From contig JACKNV010000002.1 of the NCBI GenBank assembly GCA_024234735.1, positions 1 through 64,000 on the forward strand: a stretch of DNA of 64,000 nt, read 5' to 3'. The translations under genes were made by a program, and so were the position numbers. The DNA is from Pseudomonadales bacterium (GTDB taxonomy: Bacteria > Pseudomonadota > Gammaproteobacteria > Pseudomonadales > Halieaceae). This document shows, piece after piece, positions 40,711 to 51,581 of this stretch (positions are counted from its first letter, which is position 1; each line of letters begins with the position of its first letter). The notes beneath the pieces were generated by a model. That model was not told the origin of the DNA, did not search any database, and was given only the letters and a program-made list of their open reading frames with translations.

Positions 40711-42528
40711 ATGATGCAAGAAAGTATCCGTATCGGTGGCGCCTCCGGTTTCTGGGGCGACGCCGCGCTGGCGACCCCGCAACTGCTCGATGGCGGCCAG
40801 CTCGACTATATCGTCTACGATTACCTGGCGGAAATCACCATGTCGATCATGGCGCGCGCCCGCGCCGCCGATCCTGCCATGGGGTACGCCACGGATTTCA
40901 TCGGCGCAGTGCTCAGGCCCAACCTCAAGGCGATTGCCGCGCAGGGCGTCAAGGTGATCGCCAATGCCGGGGGAGTTAACCCGCAGGCCTGTGCCGAGGC
41001 GGCTCGCGCGCTCATTCGCGAACAGGGGCTGGCGCTCAAGGTGGCGGTGGTAACCGGCGACGACCTCAGCGAGCGGGTCGGTGAACTGGCGTCGGGCGGA
41101 GCCCGTGAAATGTTCTCCGGCGAGTCCTTCCCCGATCCCGCCCAGGTGGCCAGTATCAACGCCTACCTGGGCGCCTTCCCGATTGCCTGTGCCCTGGAGC
41201 GAGGTGCCGATATCGTCATCACCGGTCGCTGCGTGGACAGCGCGGTGACACTCGGCGCCTGTATTCATGCTTTCGGGTGGCGGCGAGATGAATTCGACAA
41301 GCTCGCCCAGGGGAGCCTGGCCGGGCACCTGATCGAATGCGGCACCCAGGCCACCGGAGGTAATTACACCGACTGGGAATCGGTTATCGCTACCTTGCCA
41401 GCCGCCGGCTATCCCATTGCCGAGGTGGCCAGCGATGGCGCGGTCACCATTACCAAACCGGATAACACTGGCGGTGCCGTGACCGTGGGTACCGTGGCCG
41501 AGCAGATGCTGTACGAGATCGGCGACCCGCAGGCCTACCTGCTCCCCGACGTGGCCTGCGATTTCAGCCAGGTGCGGCTTGAGCAGGTGGGAGAGGACAG
41601 GGTCCGGGCAACCGGCGCACGGGGCCTGGGCGCACCCGAGACCTACAAGGTCAGCGCGACCTACGCCGACGGTTTTCGGGGCGGCAATATATGGACCCTG
41701 TACGGCCGTGACGCGGATATCAAGGCGCAGCGCTTCGCCGAGGCGGTACTGGAGCGCTGCCGTGCCGTTCTCGAGCGCGCGGGCCTGCCGGATTTCAGCG
41801 AGACCTCGGTGGAGGTGATCGGCGCCGAGTGCCACTTCGGCGCGGCCCGCAAGGTGGGCCCGGTTCGGGAAGTGGATGTGAAGATCGCCGTCAAGCACCC
41901 CAGCCCGAAGGGGATCGGCATCCTCCTCAAGGAGATGGTGGGCATGGCCCTGACCGCGCCGCCGGGCCTGACCGCCTTTGCCGGCGCCAGGCCCAAGCCT
42001 TCGCCGGTGGTGCGCCTGTTCTCGATGCTGGTGCCCAAGGGCGAGCTCGAGATCAGTGTCGAGTGCGAGGGCGAGCAGTGTGCCTGCAACGATGAAATTG
42101 CCCGTGCCTATACTCCCGCCGGCGCTGCCCACGCCGCCCCCGAGGCGCTGCCCGGCGCCGATGCGGTGAGCGTGTCCCTGGAGTCCCTGGCGTGGGGCAG
42201 AAGCGGCGACAAGGGCAGCAAGGCCAATATCGGCATCATCGCCCGGCACGCTGATTTCGTGCCCTATATCGCCGCCCAGCTCGGCGCACCGCGGGTGGCG
42301 GACTATTTCCGGCACTTCCTGGAGGCGGGCCAGGCGCAGCCCGTGCAGCGCTTCTACCTGCCCGGGAGCAATGCCTTCAACTTCCTGTTGCACGATGTCC
42401 TGGGCGGCGGCGGCGTGGCGAGCCTGCGCACCGACCCCCAGGGCAAGGGTTACGCGCAACTGCTGCTCACCGAAACCATCCAGGTGCCGGCGGCATTGGC
42501 CCGCGAACACCAACTGACCACCCTGTAA
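40711..42528 (+). CDS. atuA: AtuA-like acyclic terpene utilisation protein (DUF1446)
   Basis: A 605-residue protein whose first ~450 residues match the AtuA/DUF1446 family: IRIGGASGFWGDA at the start, ANAGGVNPQACAE, ITGRCVDSAVTLG, GHLIECGTQATGGNYTDW and VTITKPDNTGGAVT. The C-terminal ~100 residues (LAWGRSGDKGSKANIGI) form the AtuA C-terminal domain. AtuA is required for citronellol/geraniol growth in Pseudomonas, but its reaction is not established. It is the first gene of an operon with carboxylase and hydratase genes, which separates this cluster from the leucine (liu) pathway, where no AtuA occurs. Confidence 0.9.
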   Translation: MMQESIRIGGASGFWGDAALATPQLLDGGQLDYIVYDYLAEITMSIMARARAADPAMGYATDFIGAVLRPNLKAIAAQGVKVIANAGGVNPQACAEAARALIREQGLALKVAVVTGDDLSERVGELASGGAREMFSGESFPDPAQVASINAYLGAFPIACALERGADIVITGRCVDSAVTLGACIHAFGWRRDEFDKLAQGSLAGHLIECGTQATGGNYTDWESVIATLPAAGYPIAEVASDGAVTITKPDNTGGAVTVGTVAEQMLYEIGDPQAYLLPDVACDFSQVRLEQVGEDRVRATGARGLGAPETYKVSATYADGFRGGNIWTLYGRDADIKAQRFAEAVLERCRAVLERAGLPDFSETSVEVIGAECHFGAARKVGPVREVDVKIAVKHPSPKGIGILLKEMVGMALTAPPGLTAFAGARPKPSPVVRLFSMLVPKGELEISVECEGEQCACNDEIARAYTPAGAAHAAPEALPGADAVSVSLESLAWGRSGDKGSKANIGIIARHADFVPYIAAQLGAPRVADYFRHFLEAGQAQPVQRFYLPGSNAFNFLLHDVLGGGGVASLRTDPQGKGYAQLLLTETIQVPAALAREHQLTTL

Positions 42529-42544
42529 CGGAGCGGACAATCCG

Positions 42545-44167
<1,623 letters not shown>

Positions 44168-44208
44168 TGCGGGTACCAGCCTGAACCAACTTTGTGGGGA
44201 GACAATCC

Positions 44209-45006
44209 ATGCTACCTGACGTAAGCCATATTCTACTGGAGCGCGAGGGCGACACCCTGACCATCTGGTTCAACCGCCCGGAGGTCCGCAATGCCCTGTC
44301 CACGGAAGTGGCGGATGACCTCGCGGCGGTGCTGGAGGCACTGCCCGCGCAGGCGGATATCCGCTTCGTCGTGCTGCGTGGCAAGGGCGGCGTATTCTGC
44401 GCCGGGGGTGACCTGAAAATGTTCAAATCGGTCTTCCAGGGGGGTGCCGAGCGCGCCGACATCGTGCGCTTCAACGCCGACTTCGGGCGCCTGATGAGGG
44501 CCGTCCAGGCCCTGCCACAGCTGTTCATCGTGCTGATCGAGGGCGCTGCCATGGCCGGTGGCCTGGGCCTGTCCTGCCTGGCGGACGTGGTGGTGACCAC
44601 CCGCGATGCGCGCTACGCCCTGTCCGAGGTGACCCTGGGGATACCGCCGGCGCAGATCACCCCGGTGGTGATGCAACGCATCGGCGCCTCCCAGGCGCGC
44701 CGCCTGCTGTTGACCGCGGCCGTCTTCGACGGCGCCGAAGCCGGGGCCCTGGGTTTCGCCCATTTCGTGGTCGACGACGCCGCCGCCCTGGAGGTCCGGG
44801 CACAGGAGCTGCTGGCCCAGGCACGGCGCGGCTCCCCGGGCGCCATCGCCGCCACCAAGGCGATCATCAATGAGAGTTCCCGGTTGCAGGGTGACGAGCT
44901 GGTGCAGTTTGCCGCGGAGCGCTTTGCCGATTGCATGTTGGGCGACGAAGCCAGGGAAGGCCTGGCGGCTTTCGCCGAGAAACGCAGCCCGAGCTGGAGC
45001 AAGTGA
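44209..45006 (+). CDS. atuE: Crotonase, isohexenylglutaconyl-CoA hydratase-like
   Basis: A 265-residue crotonase. Oxyanion-hole segments are GGVFCAGGDLKMF and EGAAMAGGLGLSCLADVVV; the region ALSEVTLGIPPAQITP follows. In the atu pathway AtuE hydrates the product of geranyl-CoA carboxylase; LiuC does the equivalent step in leucine breakdown. The ATG at 44209 follows GGGGAG; the GTG at 44194 would precede that site. Gaps to both neighbours are short, so it belongs to the same operon. Confidence 0.88.
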   Translation: MLPDVSHILLEREGDTLTIWFNRPEVRNALSTEVADDLAAVLEALPAQADIRFVVLRGKGGVFCAGGDLKMFKSVFQGGAERADIVRFNADFGRLMRAVQALPQLFIVLIEGAAMAGGLGLSCLADVVVTTRDARYALSEVTLGIPPAQITPVVMQRIGASQARRLLLTAAVFDGAEAGALGFAHFVVDDAAALEVRAQELLAQARRGSPGAIAATKAIINESSRLQGDELVQFAAERFADCMLGDEAREGLAAFAEKRSPSWSK

Positions 45007-45008
45007 CT

Positions 45009-47000
45009 ATGAAGCATTTCGACAGTGTGCTGGTGGCCAATCGCGGCGAGATCGCGGTGCGGGTGATTCGCAGCGCCAGGGAGCAGGGGTATCGCACGAT
45101 CGCCGTGTATTCGGAGGCGGACGCGGGGGCGCCGCACGTCGCCCTGGCGGACGAGGCGGTGCTGATCGGGCCCGCACCGGTAAAGGAGTCCTACCTGGAC
45201 GCCGGGCGGATTCTGGAGGCGGCGCGCAAGACCGGCGCCCGGGCGATACACCCCGGCTACGGATTCCTGTCCGAGAACGCGGCGTTTTCCCAGGCCTGTG
45301 CCGATGCCGGGATCGTGTTTATCGGGCCGACCCCGGCCGCCATCGAGATCATGGGCAACAAGGCGGCGTCCAAGCGGCGCATGCTGGAGGCCGACGTGCC
45401 CTGTATCCCCGGTTACCAGGCGCAGGACCAGTCCGATGCGGCGCTGCTGGCGGCGGCTCGGGAGATTGGCGTGCCCATCATGGTGAAGGCGGCCGCGGGT
45501 GGCGGCGGCCGGGGCATGCGCCTGGTCGAGTCCATGGGCGACCTCGCCACCGCCATCGCCTCGGCGCGCTCCGAGGCGGAGAATGCCTTTGGCTCCGGCG
45601 AGCTGATCCTGGAGAAAGCCGTGCTGCGGCCGCGGCACGTGGAGATACAGGTGTTCGGTGACACCCAGGGCAATGTCATTCACCTGGGTGAGCGCGATTG
45701 CTCGGTGCAGCGCCGCCACCAGAAAGTGGTGGAGGAGGCGCCCTGCCCGGTGATGACCCCGGCGTTGCGCGAAGCCATGGGGGAGGCGGCGGTGAATGCC
45801 GCCCGCAGCATCGATTACGTGGGCGCCGGCACAGTGGAATTCCTGCTCGACGCCGACAACCGGTTTTACTTCCTGGAAATGAACACCCGCCTGCAGGTGG
45901 AACACCCGGTGACCGAGATGGTGACCGGCCAGGACCTGGTGGCGCTGCAGTTCCACGTGGCCCAGGGCTACCCGCTGCCCCTGCGGCAAGCCGATGTCAC
46001 CCTCAGCGGCCACGCCATCGAGGTGCGCCTTTACGCCGAGGACACCGCCAATGATTTTCTGCCCGCCACCGGAACCGCCCACAGCTGGCTGCCGCCGCAG
46101 GGAGAGGGTATCCGCGTCGATCACGGCTTGCTGGCGGGGCAGGAGATCTCCCCCTTCTACGACCCCATGGTCGCCAAGATCATCGCCTGGGGCGAGGACC
46201 GTGAAATTGCCCGGCGGCGCCTGGTGCGCGCGCTGCACAGTACCGTGCTGTTCGGTCTGCCCAGTAACCGAGAGTTTCTGGTGGACGTGCTGGGCAGGGA
46301 AGATTTTGTCTCCGGAGCGGCGACCACGGGCTTTATCGCCGACAACTATCCGGAGGGTTCGTTGCCGGAGGCCGCGCCGACGGCGCTGCACCTGGCGGTG
46401 GCCGCCTGCCTGTTGTACCGGGATGCGCAGGCGGTGTCCGCCAGCGCGGCAATCAGTCGCATTGCCGAGATGCAGGGCTTCAGCGGCACCCGCGAGGTGT
46501 TGGCCCACTTCCGGTTCGAGGCAGGCGAGGATGCGGTGGATACGCTGGTGAACGAGTCGTCCCCCGACTGCTACGAGGTCCGCCTTGGCGAACAGGCCGT
46601 GCAGCTGCAGTGGCTGTGGCAGGAGGCGGATACCGCGCGTCTGGTGATCGACGGAGTCCAACTCACGGTCCATTACGCGCTTGCCTCGCGCGGCGAAGTG
46701 CAACTGCAGCTGCGTGGCAGGGCCGCCCGGCTCACCAACCTGCTGGCCTTTACCCGGGGCGACGAGACAGTGGGCGGCAGCGGCGCCATTGTCGCCCCCA
46801 TGCACGGCAACCTGCTGGAGGTATTCGTCGCTGTCGGCGCGCAGGTGGAGGCGGGCCAGGCCGTGGCCGTGATGGAGGCGATGAAGATGGAGCACCGCCT
46901 GACTACCCCGGTGGCCGGAGAGGTGGTTGCCGTGCACGTGCGCAGCGGTGAACAGATCGCGTCGGGTACGCTGATGCTGGAAATCGAGGCGTCCGAGTGA
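45009..47000 (+). CDS. atuF: Acyl-CoA carboxylase alpha subunit (biotin-carrying)
   Basis: A 663-residue subunit. The biotin carboxylase part (1-450) has VLVANRGEIAVRVIR, HPGYGFLSENA, the ATP-binding AAAGGGGRGMR, the EKAV-RPRHVEIQVFGD block, RDCSVQRRHQK and EMNTRLQVEHPVTE. The C-terminal biotinyl domain carries biotin at K626 in MEAMKME. It charges biotin with bicarbonate for the beta subunit encoded two genes upstream. The start is two bases after the hydratase stop, showing tight coupling. The gene order beta-hydratase-alpha matches atu and liu operons. Confidence 0.94.
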   Translation: MKHFDSVLVANRGEIAVRVIRSAREQGYRTIAVYSEADAGAPHVALADEAVLIGPAPVKESYLDAGRILEAARKTGARAIHPGYGFLSENAAFSQACADAGIVFIGPTPAAIEIMGNKAASKRRMLEADVPCIPGYQAQDQSDAALLAAAREIGVPIMVKAAAGGGGRGMRLVESMGDLATAIASARSEAENAFGSGELILEKAVLRPRHVEIQVFGDTQGNVIHLGERDCSVQRRHQKVVEEAPCPVMTPALREAMGEAAVNAARSIDYVGAGTVEFLLDADNRFYFLEMNTRLQVEHPVTEMVTGQDLVALQFHVAQGYPLPLRQADVTLSGHAIEVRLYAEDTANDFLPATGTAHSWLPPQGEGIRVDHGLLAGQEISPFYDPMVAKIIAWGEDREIARRRLVRALHSTVLFGLPSNREFLVDVLGREDFVSGAATTGFIADNYPEGSLPEAAPTALHLAVAACLLYRDAQAVSASAAISRIAEMQGFSGTREVLAHFRFEAGEDAVDTLVNESSPDCYEVRLGEQAVQLQWLWQEADTARLVIDGVQLTVHYALASRGEVQLQLRGRAARLTNLLAFTRGDETVGGSGAIVAPMHGNLLEVFVAVGAQVEAGQAVAVMEAMKMEHRLTTPVAGEVVAVHVRSGEQIASGTLMLEIEASE

Positions 47001-47151
47001 GCACGGCTGCGGTTAGCGGCCGGATCCAGGGCCGATCCCCGGACATCGAGGAAGACAATGCAAAACCCGGTTGAGACCGAAGAGTCCCGCAGTGCCCCAG
47101 GTGGGGCTATGACCCGCCGCAAGAACCCGGAGAAACCCGCGAGGAACCAGC

Positions 47152-48327
47152 ATGCGTGAGATTATCGACAGCCTGTTTTCCAGCAGCCCCCACCACGAAC
47201 TGTACCTCGGGGTCATCGAGGCGGCCCAGGGCGTCGTCCGTGAGTTCTCCGGCGACGCCTGGAAGCGCAAGATGCTCGGGGACCAGGCGTTGTACGACGA
47301 TGTGGTTCGCGCCGTTCGCGGCGCCGGACTCATGGGCCTGGGGGTGGACGAGAAGTATGGTGGCATGGGTGGCGGCCTGCTCGGCCAGGTGCTGGTCACG
47401 GATATCCTGGCCCAGCACGGCCTCGCATCGCTGGCGACCATCGTCACCGGTTTCAGTCGCGAGCCCCTGCTCAACCACGGCACTGACGCGCAAATCGAAA
47501 ACTACGCGGTACCCTCGATCTCGGGTGAAAAGAGCTTCTGTATCCTGGCCACCGAGCCCGACGCGGGCAGCAATACCTTCAATATCTCCACCAGGGCCGT
47601 GCAACAGGGCGATCGCTGGATACTGAATGGCCAGAAGGCCTATATCTCCCAGGCCGACGCGGCGGATTATGGTTTTCTTATCGCCCGAACCGACCTGGAG
47701 GCAAAGGGTGCGTTGTCGGTGTTTGTACTGGACATGAAGAGTCCGGGCATCGAGATGCAGCAGATGAATATCAATATTCACGGGGGCGAACGGCAGTACC
47801 TGGTGTTCTTCGACAACGTGGAGCTGCCCGCAGACGCCCTGGTGGGCGAGGAGGGCATGGGTGGCAAGTACATGTTCGCGGGGCTCAACGCGGAGCGCCT
47901 GATGGTCTCCGCCCTGGCGGTGGGTACCGCCGACCTCGCGCTGCGCGAAACCGTGGCCTATGTCAATGAGCGCAAACTCTTCGGGGACCGGCCAACAGGC
48001 TCTTACCAGGCAGTGCAGCATCCCCTGGCCCAGTACAAGGCCGATACCGAGGCGGCGCGCCTGCTGATGTATTTCGGCACCCGGCTCTATGACGATGGCA
48101 AGGACGCCGGGCTTTACGCCAACATGGCCAAGCTGCAGTCGTCGACGGCAGCGGCCAACATGTGCGACGCTGCCATCCAGTCCCACGGCGGTGGCGGCAT
48201 GGACGAGGATACCGGCATGCTGTCCCTGTGGCGCAGTGCCCGGGCGCTGCGGATAGCGCCGCTGAACAACGAGATGATTCTCAACTACATCGCCCAGCAC
48301 GGCATCGGTTTACCGCGCTCGTACTAG
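47152..48327 (+). CDS. Acyl-CoA dehydrogenase in atu-like cluster
   Basis: A 391-residue acyl-CoA dehydrogenase. It has EKYGGMGGGLLGQ, ILATEPDAGSNTFNIS and NGQKAYISQADAADYG for the FAD and substrate sites, a central INIHGGERQYLVFFDNVELP, and the end SHGGGGMDEDTGMLSLWRSARALRI. The last replaces the more usual QxxGGxGY pattern, so it is a divergent member. The start follows GGAACCAGC, 151 bases after atuF; it may be the last gene of the operon. Its probable role is alpha,beta-dehydrogenation of a branched acyl-CoA. Confidence 0.88.
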   Translation: MREIIDSLFSSSPHHELYLGVIEAAQGVVREFSGDAWKRKMLGDQALYDDVVRAVRGAGLMGLGVDEKYGGMGGGLLGQVLVTDILAQHGLASLATIVTGFSREPLLNHGTDAQIENYAVPSISGEKSFCILATEPDAGSNTFNISTRAVQQGDRWILNGQKAYISQADAADYGFLIARTDLEAKGALSVFVLDMKSPGIEMQQMNINIHGGERQYLVFFDNVELPADALVGEEGMGGKYMFAGLNAERLMVSALAVGTADLALRETVAYVNERKLFGDRPTGSYQAVQHPLAQYKADTEAARLLMYFGTRLYDDGKDAGLYANMAKLQSSTAAANMCDAAIQSHGGGGMDEDTGMLSLWRSARALRIAPLNNEMILNYIAQHGIGLPRSY

Positions 48328-48352
48328 GGCCAGCAGGCGGCACCGCCAGTTG

Positions 48353-49501
48353 TCATCCGGCCAGCAGCCCCATGCGCTTGCCGATGATGCCCAGCATGAC
48401 CTCGTCCGCGCCGCCGCCTATCGAGGTCAGGCGCATGTCGCGCATGGCGCGGCTGACGGGGTTATCCCACATGTAACCCATGCCGCCCCAGAACTGCAGG
48501 CATTCGCTGGGAATGGTCCTGGCCAGTTTGCCCGCCTTGAGCTTGGCGTAGGAGGCCAGCAGGGTGGGATCCTCGCCATTGATAAAGAGCTCACAGGCGC
48601 GGTAGGTGAGGGCGCGTAGTGCCTCCACTTCCATCTGCTTCTCGGCAAGGCTCATATTGACGATCTGGTTTTCCAGCAACGCCTTGCCGAAGGCCTGCCG
48701 CTGACTGGTGTAGGCCACCGTTTCCCGGATGCAGTTTTCCAGGCCTTTTATGCAGATGGCGGTGCCGGCCAGGCGCTCCTCCTGGAACTGCATCATCTGG
48801 TAGGTAAACCCCATGCCTTCCTCGCCGATCAGGTAGTGTTGCGGCACCACCACCTCGTCCAGGAACAGTTGCGCGGTATCGGAGGCGCGCATCCCCAGTT
48901 TGTCCAGGCGCGCGGACGTGGTAAACCCGGGGGTGTCCGTGGGCACGATAATCAGAGACTTGTTGCGGTGCTTCTGGCCATCGGAGGTATTCGCCAGCAG
49001 GCACAGGTAGTCGGCCTGGGTGGAATTGGTGATCCACATCTTGGTGCCGTTGATAACGTAGTCGTCGCCGCGCTTGCGGGCGGTGGTTTTGATGGCGGCG
49101 ACGTCAGAACCGGCATGGGGCTCGCTGACCGCGATCGCCGCGACCATGTCGCCGGCGATCGCAGGCGCCAGGAATTGCCGTTTCAGTTCGTCGCTGCCGA
49201 ACCGGGCCAGGGCCGGCGTTGCCATGTCGGTCTGTACGGATATGGCCAGGGGCACCGAGCCGTGCCCGGCCGAACCCCATTCCTCCAGGGCGACCAGGCT
49301 GTAGCTGTAGTCCAGGCCCATGCCGCCATACTCCTCGGGTTTGTTGATGCCCAGCAGGCCCAGGTCGCCGGCCTTCCTGAATAGGTCGTGCAGGGGAGCG
49401 ATACCGTCGGCTTCCCACTTGTCCACGTGGGGATTGATCTCCTTTTCCACGAATTGCCTGACGGTGTTGCGGATCTGCTGGTGTTGTTCGGTGAACTGCA
49501 T
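48353..49501 (-). CDS. atuD: Acyl-CoA dehydrogenase, citronellyl-CoA dehydrogenase-like
   Basis: A 382-residue dehydrogenase. EEYGGMGLDYSYSLVALEEWG, SVQTDMATPALARFGSD, VSEPHAGSDVAAIKT, GTKMWITNSTQADYLC and LQFWGGMGYMWDNPVS, with SIGGGADEVMLGIIGK at the end, resemble Pseudomonas AtuD more than isovaleryl-CoA dehydrogenase. AtuD forms the alpha,beta double bond in citronellyl-CoA before carboxylation. It converges with the other dehydrogenase. The ATG at 49501 is preceded by CAGGTAACC; a longer frame runs into the AT-rich promoter. A palindrome lies 59 bases upstream. Confidence 0.85.
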   Translation of the reverse strand: MQFTEQHQQIRNTVRQFVEKEINPHVDKWEADGIAPLHDLFRKAGDLGLLGINKPEEYGGMGLDYSYSLVALEEWGSAGHGSVPLAISVQTDMATPALARFGSDELKRQFLAPAIAGDMVAAIAVSEPHAGSDVAAIKTTARKRGDDYVINGTKMWITNSTQADYLCLLANTSDGQKHRNKSLIIVPTDTPGFTTSARLDKLGMRASDTAQLFLDEVVVPQHYLIGEEGMGFTYQMMQFQEERLAGTAICIKGLENCIRETVAYTSQRQAFGKALLENQIVNMSLAEKQMEVEALRALTYRACELFINGEDPTLLASYAKLKAGKLARTIPSECLQFWGGMGYMWDNPVSRAMRDMRLTSIGGGADEVMLGIIGKRMGLLAG

Positions 49502-49559
49502 GGTTTGGTTACCTGGATGGTTTTGCCTGGAGCGGGCTGTTGAGTATAACCTATAAAAT

Positions 49560-49576
49560 ATAAAGTAACACTTTAT
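49560..49576 (+). promoter_or_regulatory. Palindrome upstream of citronellyl-CoA dehydrogenase-like gene
   Basis: ATAAAGTAACACTTTAT is a perfect 7-bp inverted repeat (ATAAAGT/ACTTTAT) with a 3-base spacer in an AT-rich stretch between divergently oriented gene ends. It is suited to a small homodimeric repressor such as a TetR-family fatty-acid regulator. Confidence 0.5.
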
Positions 49577-49643
49577 CACCCTGCGCCCGCCGCTGCCCCG
49601 GGCAGGCGATAGGCGCGCCTCCCGGGGTGGGGCGGCGGGAGGT

Positions 49644-50237
49644 TCAGCCTGCCAATCGGCAGCGGATCAGCTGGCGCAGTTCTTCCTCGAAGCAGGCCCG
49701 TGCCTGGGTGTACAGCGCGGTGCCGAAAATATTGGTCAGGGTGGGTTGCGAGACCGCGAAATAATGGGCCGCCCCCAGAAGCTGGTAGACCAGTGCCAGT
49801 GCGCGCCCGCGCCCGATGGTCCGTGTGCCCTCGATCGCCAGCACGCTATCCACCAGCAGGTCGAGGTAGGGTTTGAGGTACCAGTTGCCGACCCTGGCGG
49901 CCCGCTGTTCGTTGTCCAGCAACTCGCGCATGATGAGTCGCGCCGCATCCTGGTTGTCGATGTGTACCCGGTACTGGGCCACCACCAGCTCCACCAGTTG
50001 CTCACCGGGCCCGCGGTCCGATTCGGTGATCTCGCGAGTGCTTTCCAGCAGCTGTTGCGACAGCTCGAGCAACACCTCGCCGTACAGCTTTTCCTTGCTG
50101 CCGAAGTGATGCAGCAGGGCCTGCTTGGTCAGCCCCAGTTCCTCGGCAATGGCGGCGATGCTGGCACCGTAGAAACCGCGCTCGGCGAACAGGCGCCGGG
50201 CCGCGGCGATAAACTGGTCACGGGTCGTGTCACTCAT
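49644..50237 (-). CDS. TetR-family regulator of the Rieske oxygenase unit
   Basis: A 197-residue TetR protein. The helix-turn-helix is FIAAARRLFAERGFYGAS then IAEELGLTKQALLHHFGSKEKLY, closely typical. The ligand domain holds DAARLIMRELLDNEQRA. The ATG at 50237 (MSDTTRDQF) was chosen over a GTG nine codons upstream. It is divergent from the Rieske oxygenase gene, and twin palindromes (50288-50332) lie between them, so it most likely controls both itself and the oxygenase. Confidence 0.88.
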   Translation of the reverse strand: MSDTTRDQFIAAARRLFAERGFYGASIAAIAEELGLTKQALLHHFGSKEKLYGEVLLELSQQLLESTREITESDRGPGEQLVELVVAQYRVHIDNQDAARLIMRELLDNEQRAARVGNWYLKPYLDLLVDSVLAIEGTRTIGRGRALALVYQLLGAAHYFAVSQPTLTNIFGTALYTQARACFEEELRQLIRCRLAG

Positions 50238-50287
50238 GGTCGGGCTCTCGTTGCAATGGGGCACAGTCTACTGCAGGGCTTGACGCC

Positions 50288-50332
50288 TTACCATTCGGTA
50301 AGTACTCTTCCTGGTGCCCTACCATTCGGTAA
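50288..50332 (+). promoter_or_regulatory. Twin TetR operator TACCATTCGGTAA
   Basis: TTACCATTCGGTAA (50288-50301) and the same core TACCATTCGGTAA (50320-50332) recur 31 bp apart, about three helical turns. Each has perfect arms (TTACC/GGTAA) around ATTC. They lie between the divergent TetR gene and the oxygenase start at 50352, covering its promoter. Confidence 0.8.
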
Positions 50333-50351
50333 GGCAGCGCGAGGGCGAGAT

Positions 50352-51503
50352 ATGACGATGGAAAGAGCGACCCAGATAGAGCTGATCCGCGAGCTCCTTG
50401 ACCTTCACGACAGGCGATCTCCTTTCCTGGACGAGCACTGGGAGAAACCGGACCTGGAGCGCTACCAGTCCGGGGAATTCTTTGCCCGCGAGCGCGAGGG
50501 TATCTTTCTCGCCCTGCCGCAGATCGCCTCGCACGCGTCGGAACTGCCGGGGCCGGGCGCTTTTCTCACCCTGGAAATGTCGGGGCGCCCGTTGCTGCTG
50601 ACCCGCGACGAAGAGGGGGTCGCACGGGCTTTCTACAACGTGTGCCGCCACCGCGGCGCGCAACTGGTGGCTGACGCCTCGGGCTGCCGGCAGCGTTTCA
50701 GCTGTCCCTACCACGCCTGGACCTGGAGCAACGCCGGTAAACTGATCGGCGTACCGCATGAAAAGGCCGGCTTCCCCGACCTCGACCGGGAGGAGCATGG
50801 GCTGCACGCGCTGCCGTGCGAGGAATATGCCGGCTGGATCTGGGTGTCTTTCGCCGCGCGGGACAGCATCGACGTGCAGTCCCACCTGGGGGACCTGGCA
50901 CCGGACATCGTCGCCATGGACGCCGAAACACATGTGGTGTTCGATACCACCAGCCGGGACATCGAAGCCAACTGGAAACTGCTGGTGGAAGGCGGTATCG
51001 AATCCTACCATTTCCGGGTTGCCCACAAGGATACGATCGCGGGCCTGTTCCTGGACAATCTCTCCTCCTACCGCTGTTTCGGGCCCCATATGCGCTCCGT
51101 ATTGCCGCGCAGTTCCCTGAGCGAGTTGCGGGACAAGCCGGAGGAATCCTGGAATATCGGCGAGCATGCCAATGTACTGTATAGCCTGTTCCCCGGTTCG
51201 CAGTTCCTGGTCCAGGAAGACCATTTCGTGTGGATACAGGGCATACCGATGGGCCCGAACCGGACCCGCATGCGTCTGTCGACCATGATCCCCCGGGAGG
51301 CGAACACCCCCGAGCGGCAGGGTTACTGGCGGCGCAATCACCGCTTGACCACCACGACCCTGGAGGAAGACTTCGACCTCGGCGAGGGCATCCAGCGCGG
51401 CCTGGGCAGCGGTGCCAATGCGCATCTCAATTTCGGCCGCTTCGAGGGAGCCCTGGTGCAGTTCAACCGGATCGTGGATGAGGCCATAGCCGGTAACGCC
51501 TGA
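50352..51503 (+). CDS. Rieske non-heme iron oxygenase, alpha subunit
   Basis: A 383-residue ring-hydroxylating-type oxygenase. The Rieske [2Fe-2S] ligands are C98-R-H100 and C118-PY-H121, spaced as usual. The mononuclear iron site appears in LVEGGIESYHFRVAHKDT, where two His and a bridging acidic residue are expected. No beta-subunit, ferredoxin or reductase gene is nearby, so electrons must come from elsewhere. It is controlled by the adjacent TetR protein through the twin operator. The substrate could be an aromatic acid, choline-like compound or sterol side chain; it cannot be decided from sequence alone. Confidence 0.9.
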   Translation: MTMERATQIELIRELLDLHDRRSPFLDEHWEKPDLERYQSGEFFAREREGIFLALPQIASHASELPGPGAFLTLEMSGRPLLLTRDEEGVARAFYNVCRHRGAQLVADASGCRQRFSCPYHAWTWSNAGKLIGVPHEKAGFPDLDREEHGLHALPCEEYAGWIWVSFAARDSIDVQSHLGDLAPDIVAMDAETHVVFDTTSRDIEANWKLLVEGGIESYHFRVAHKDTIAGLFLDNLSSYRCFGPHMRSVLPRSSLSELRDKPEESWNIGEHANVLYSLFPGSQFLVQEDHFVWIQGIPMGPNRTRMRLSTMIPREANTPERQGYWRRNHRLTTTTLEEDFDLGEGIQRGLGSGANAHLNFGRFEGALVQFNRIVDEAIAGNA

Positions 51504-51581
51504 GCGCCGTTGTATTGGACAAGTGCGCCGGTTTTGGCTATTACGTCTGGCTGGCAACCGGGGATCGGAGGCGGAGAGCGG

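Noticed and set aside
44613..46937. A 774-codon minus-strand frame opposite the biotin carboxylase gene
   Set aside because: The plus strand encodes a complete carboxylase subunit with all motifs; the opposite frame has no recognisable domain.
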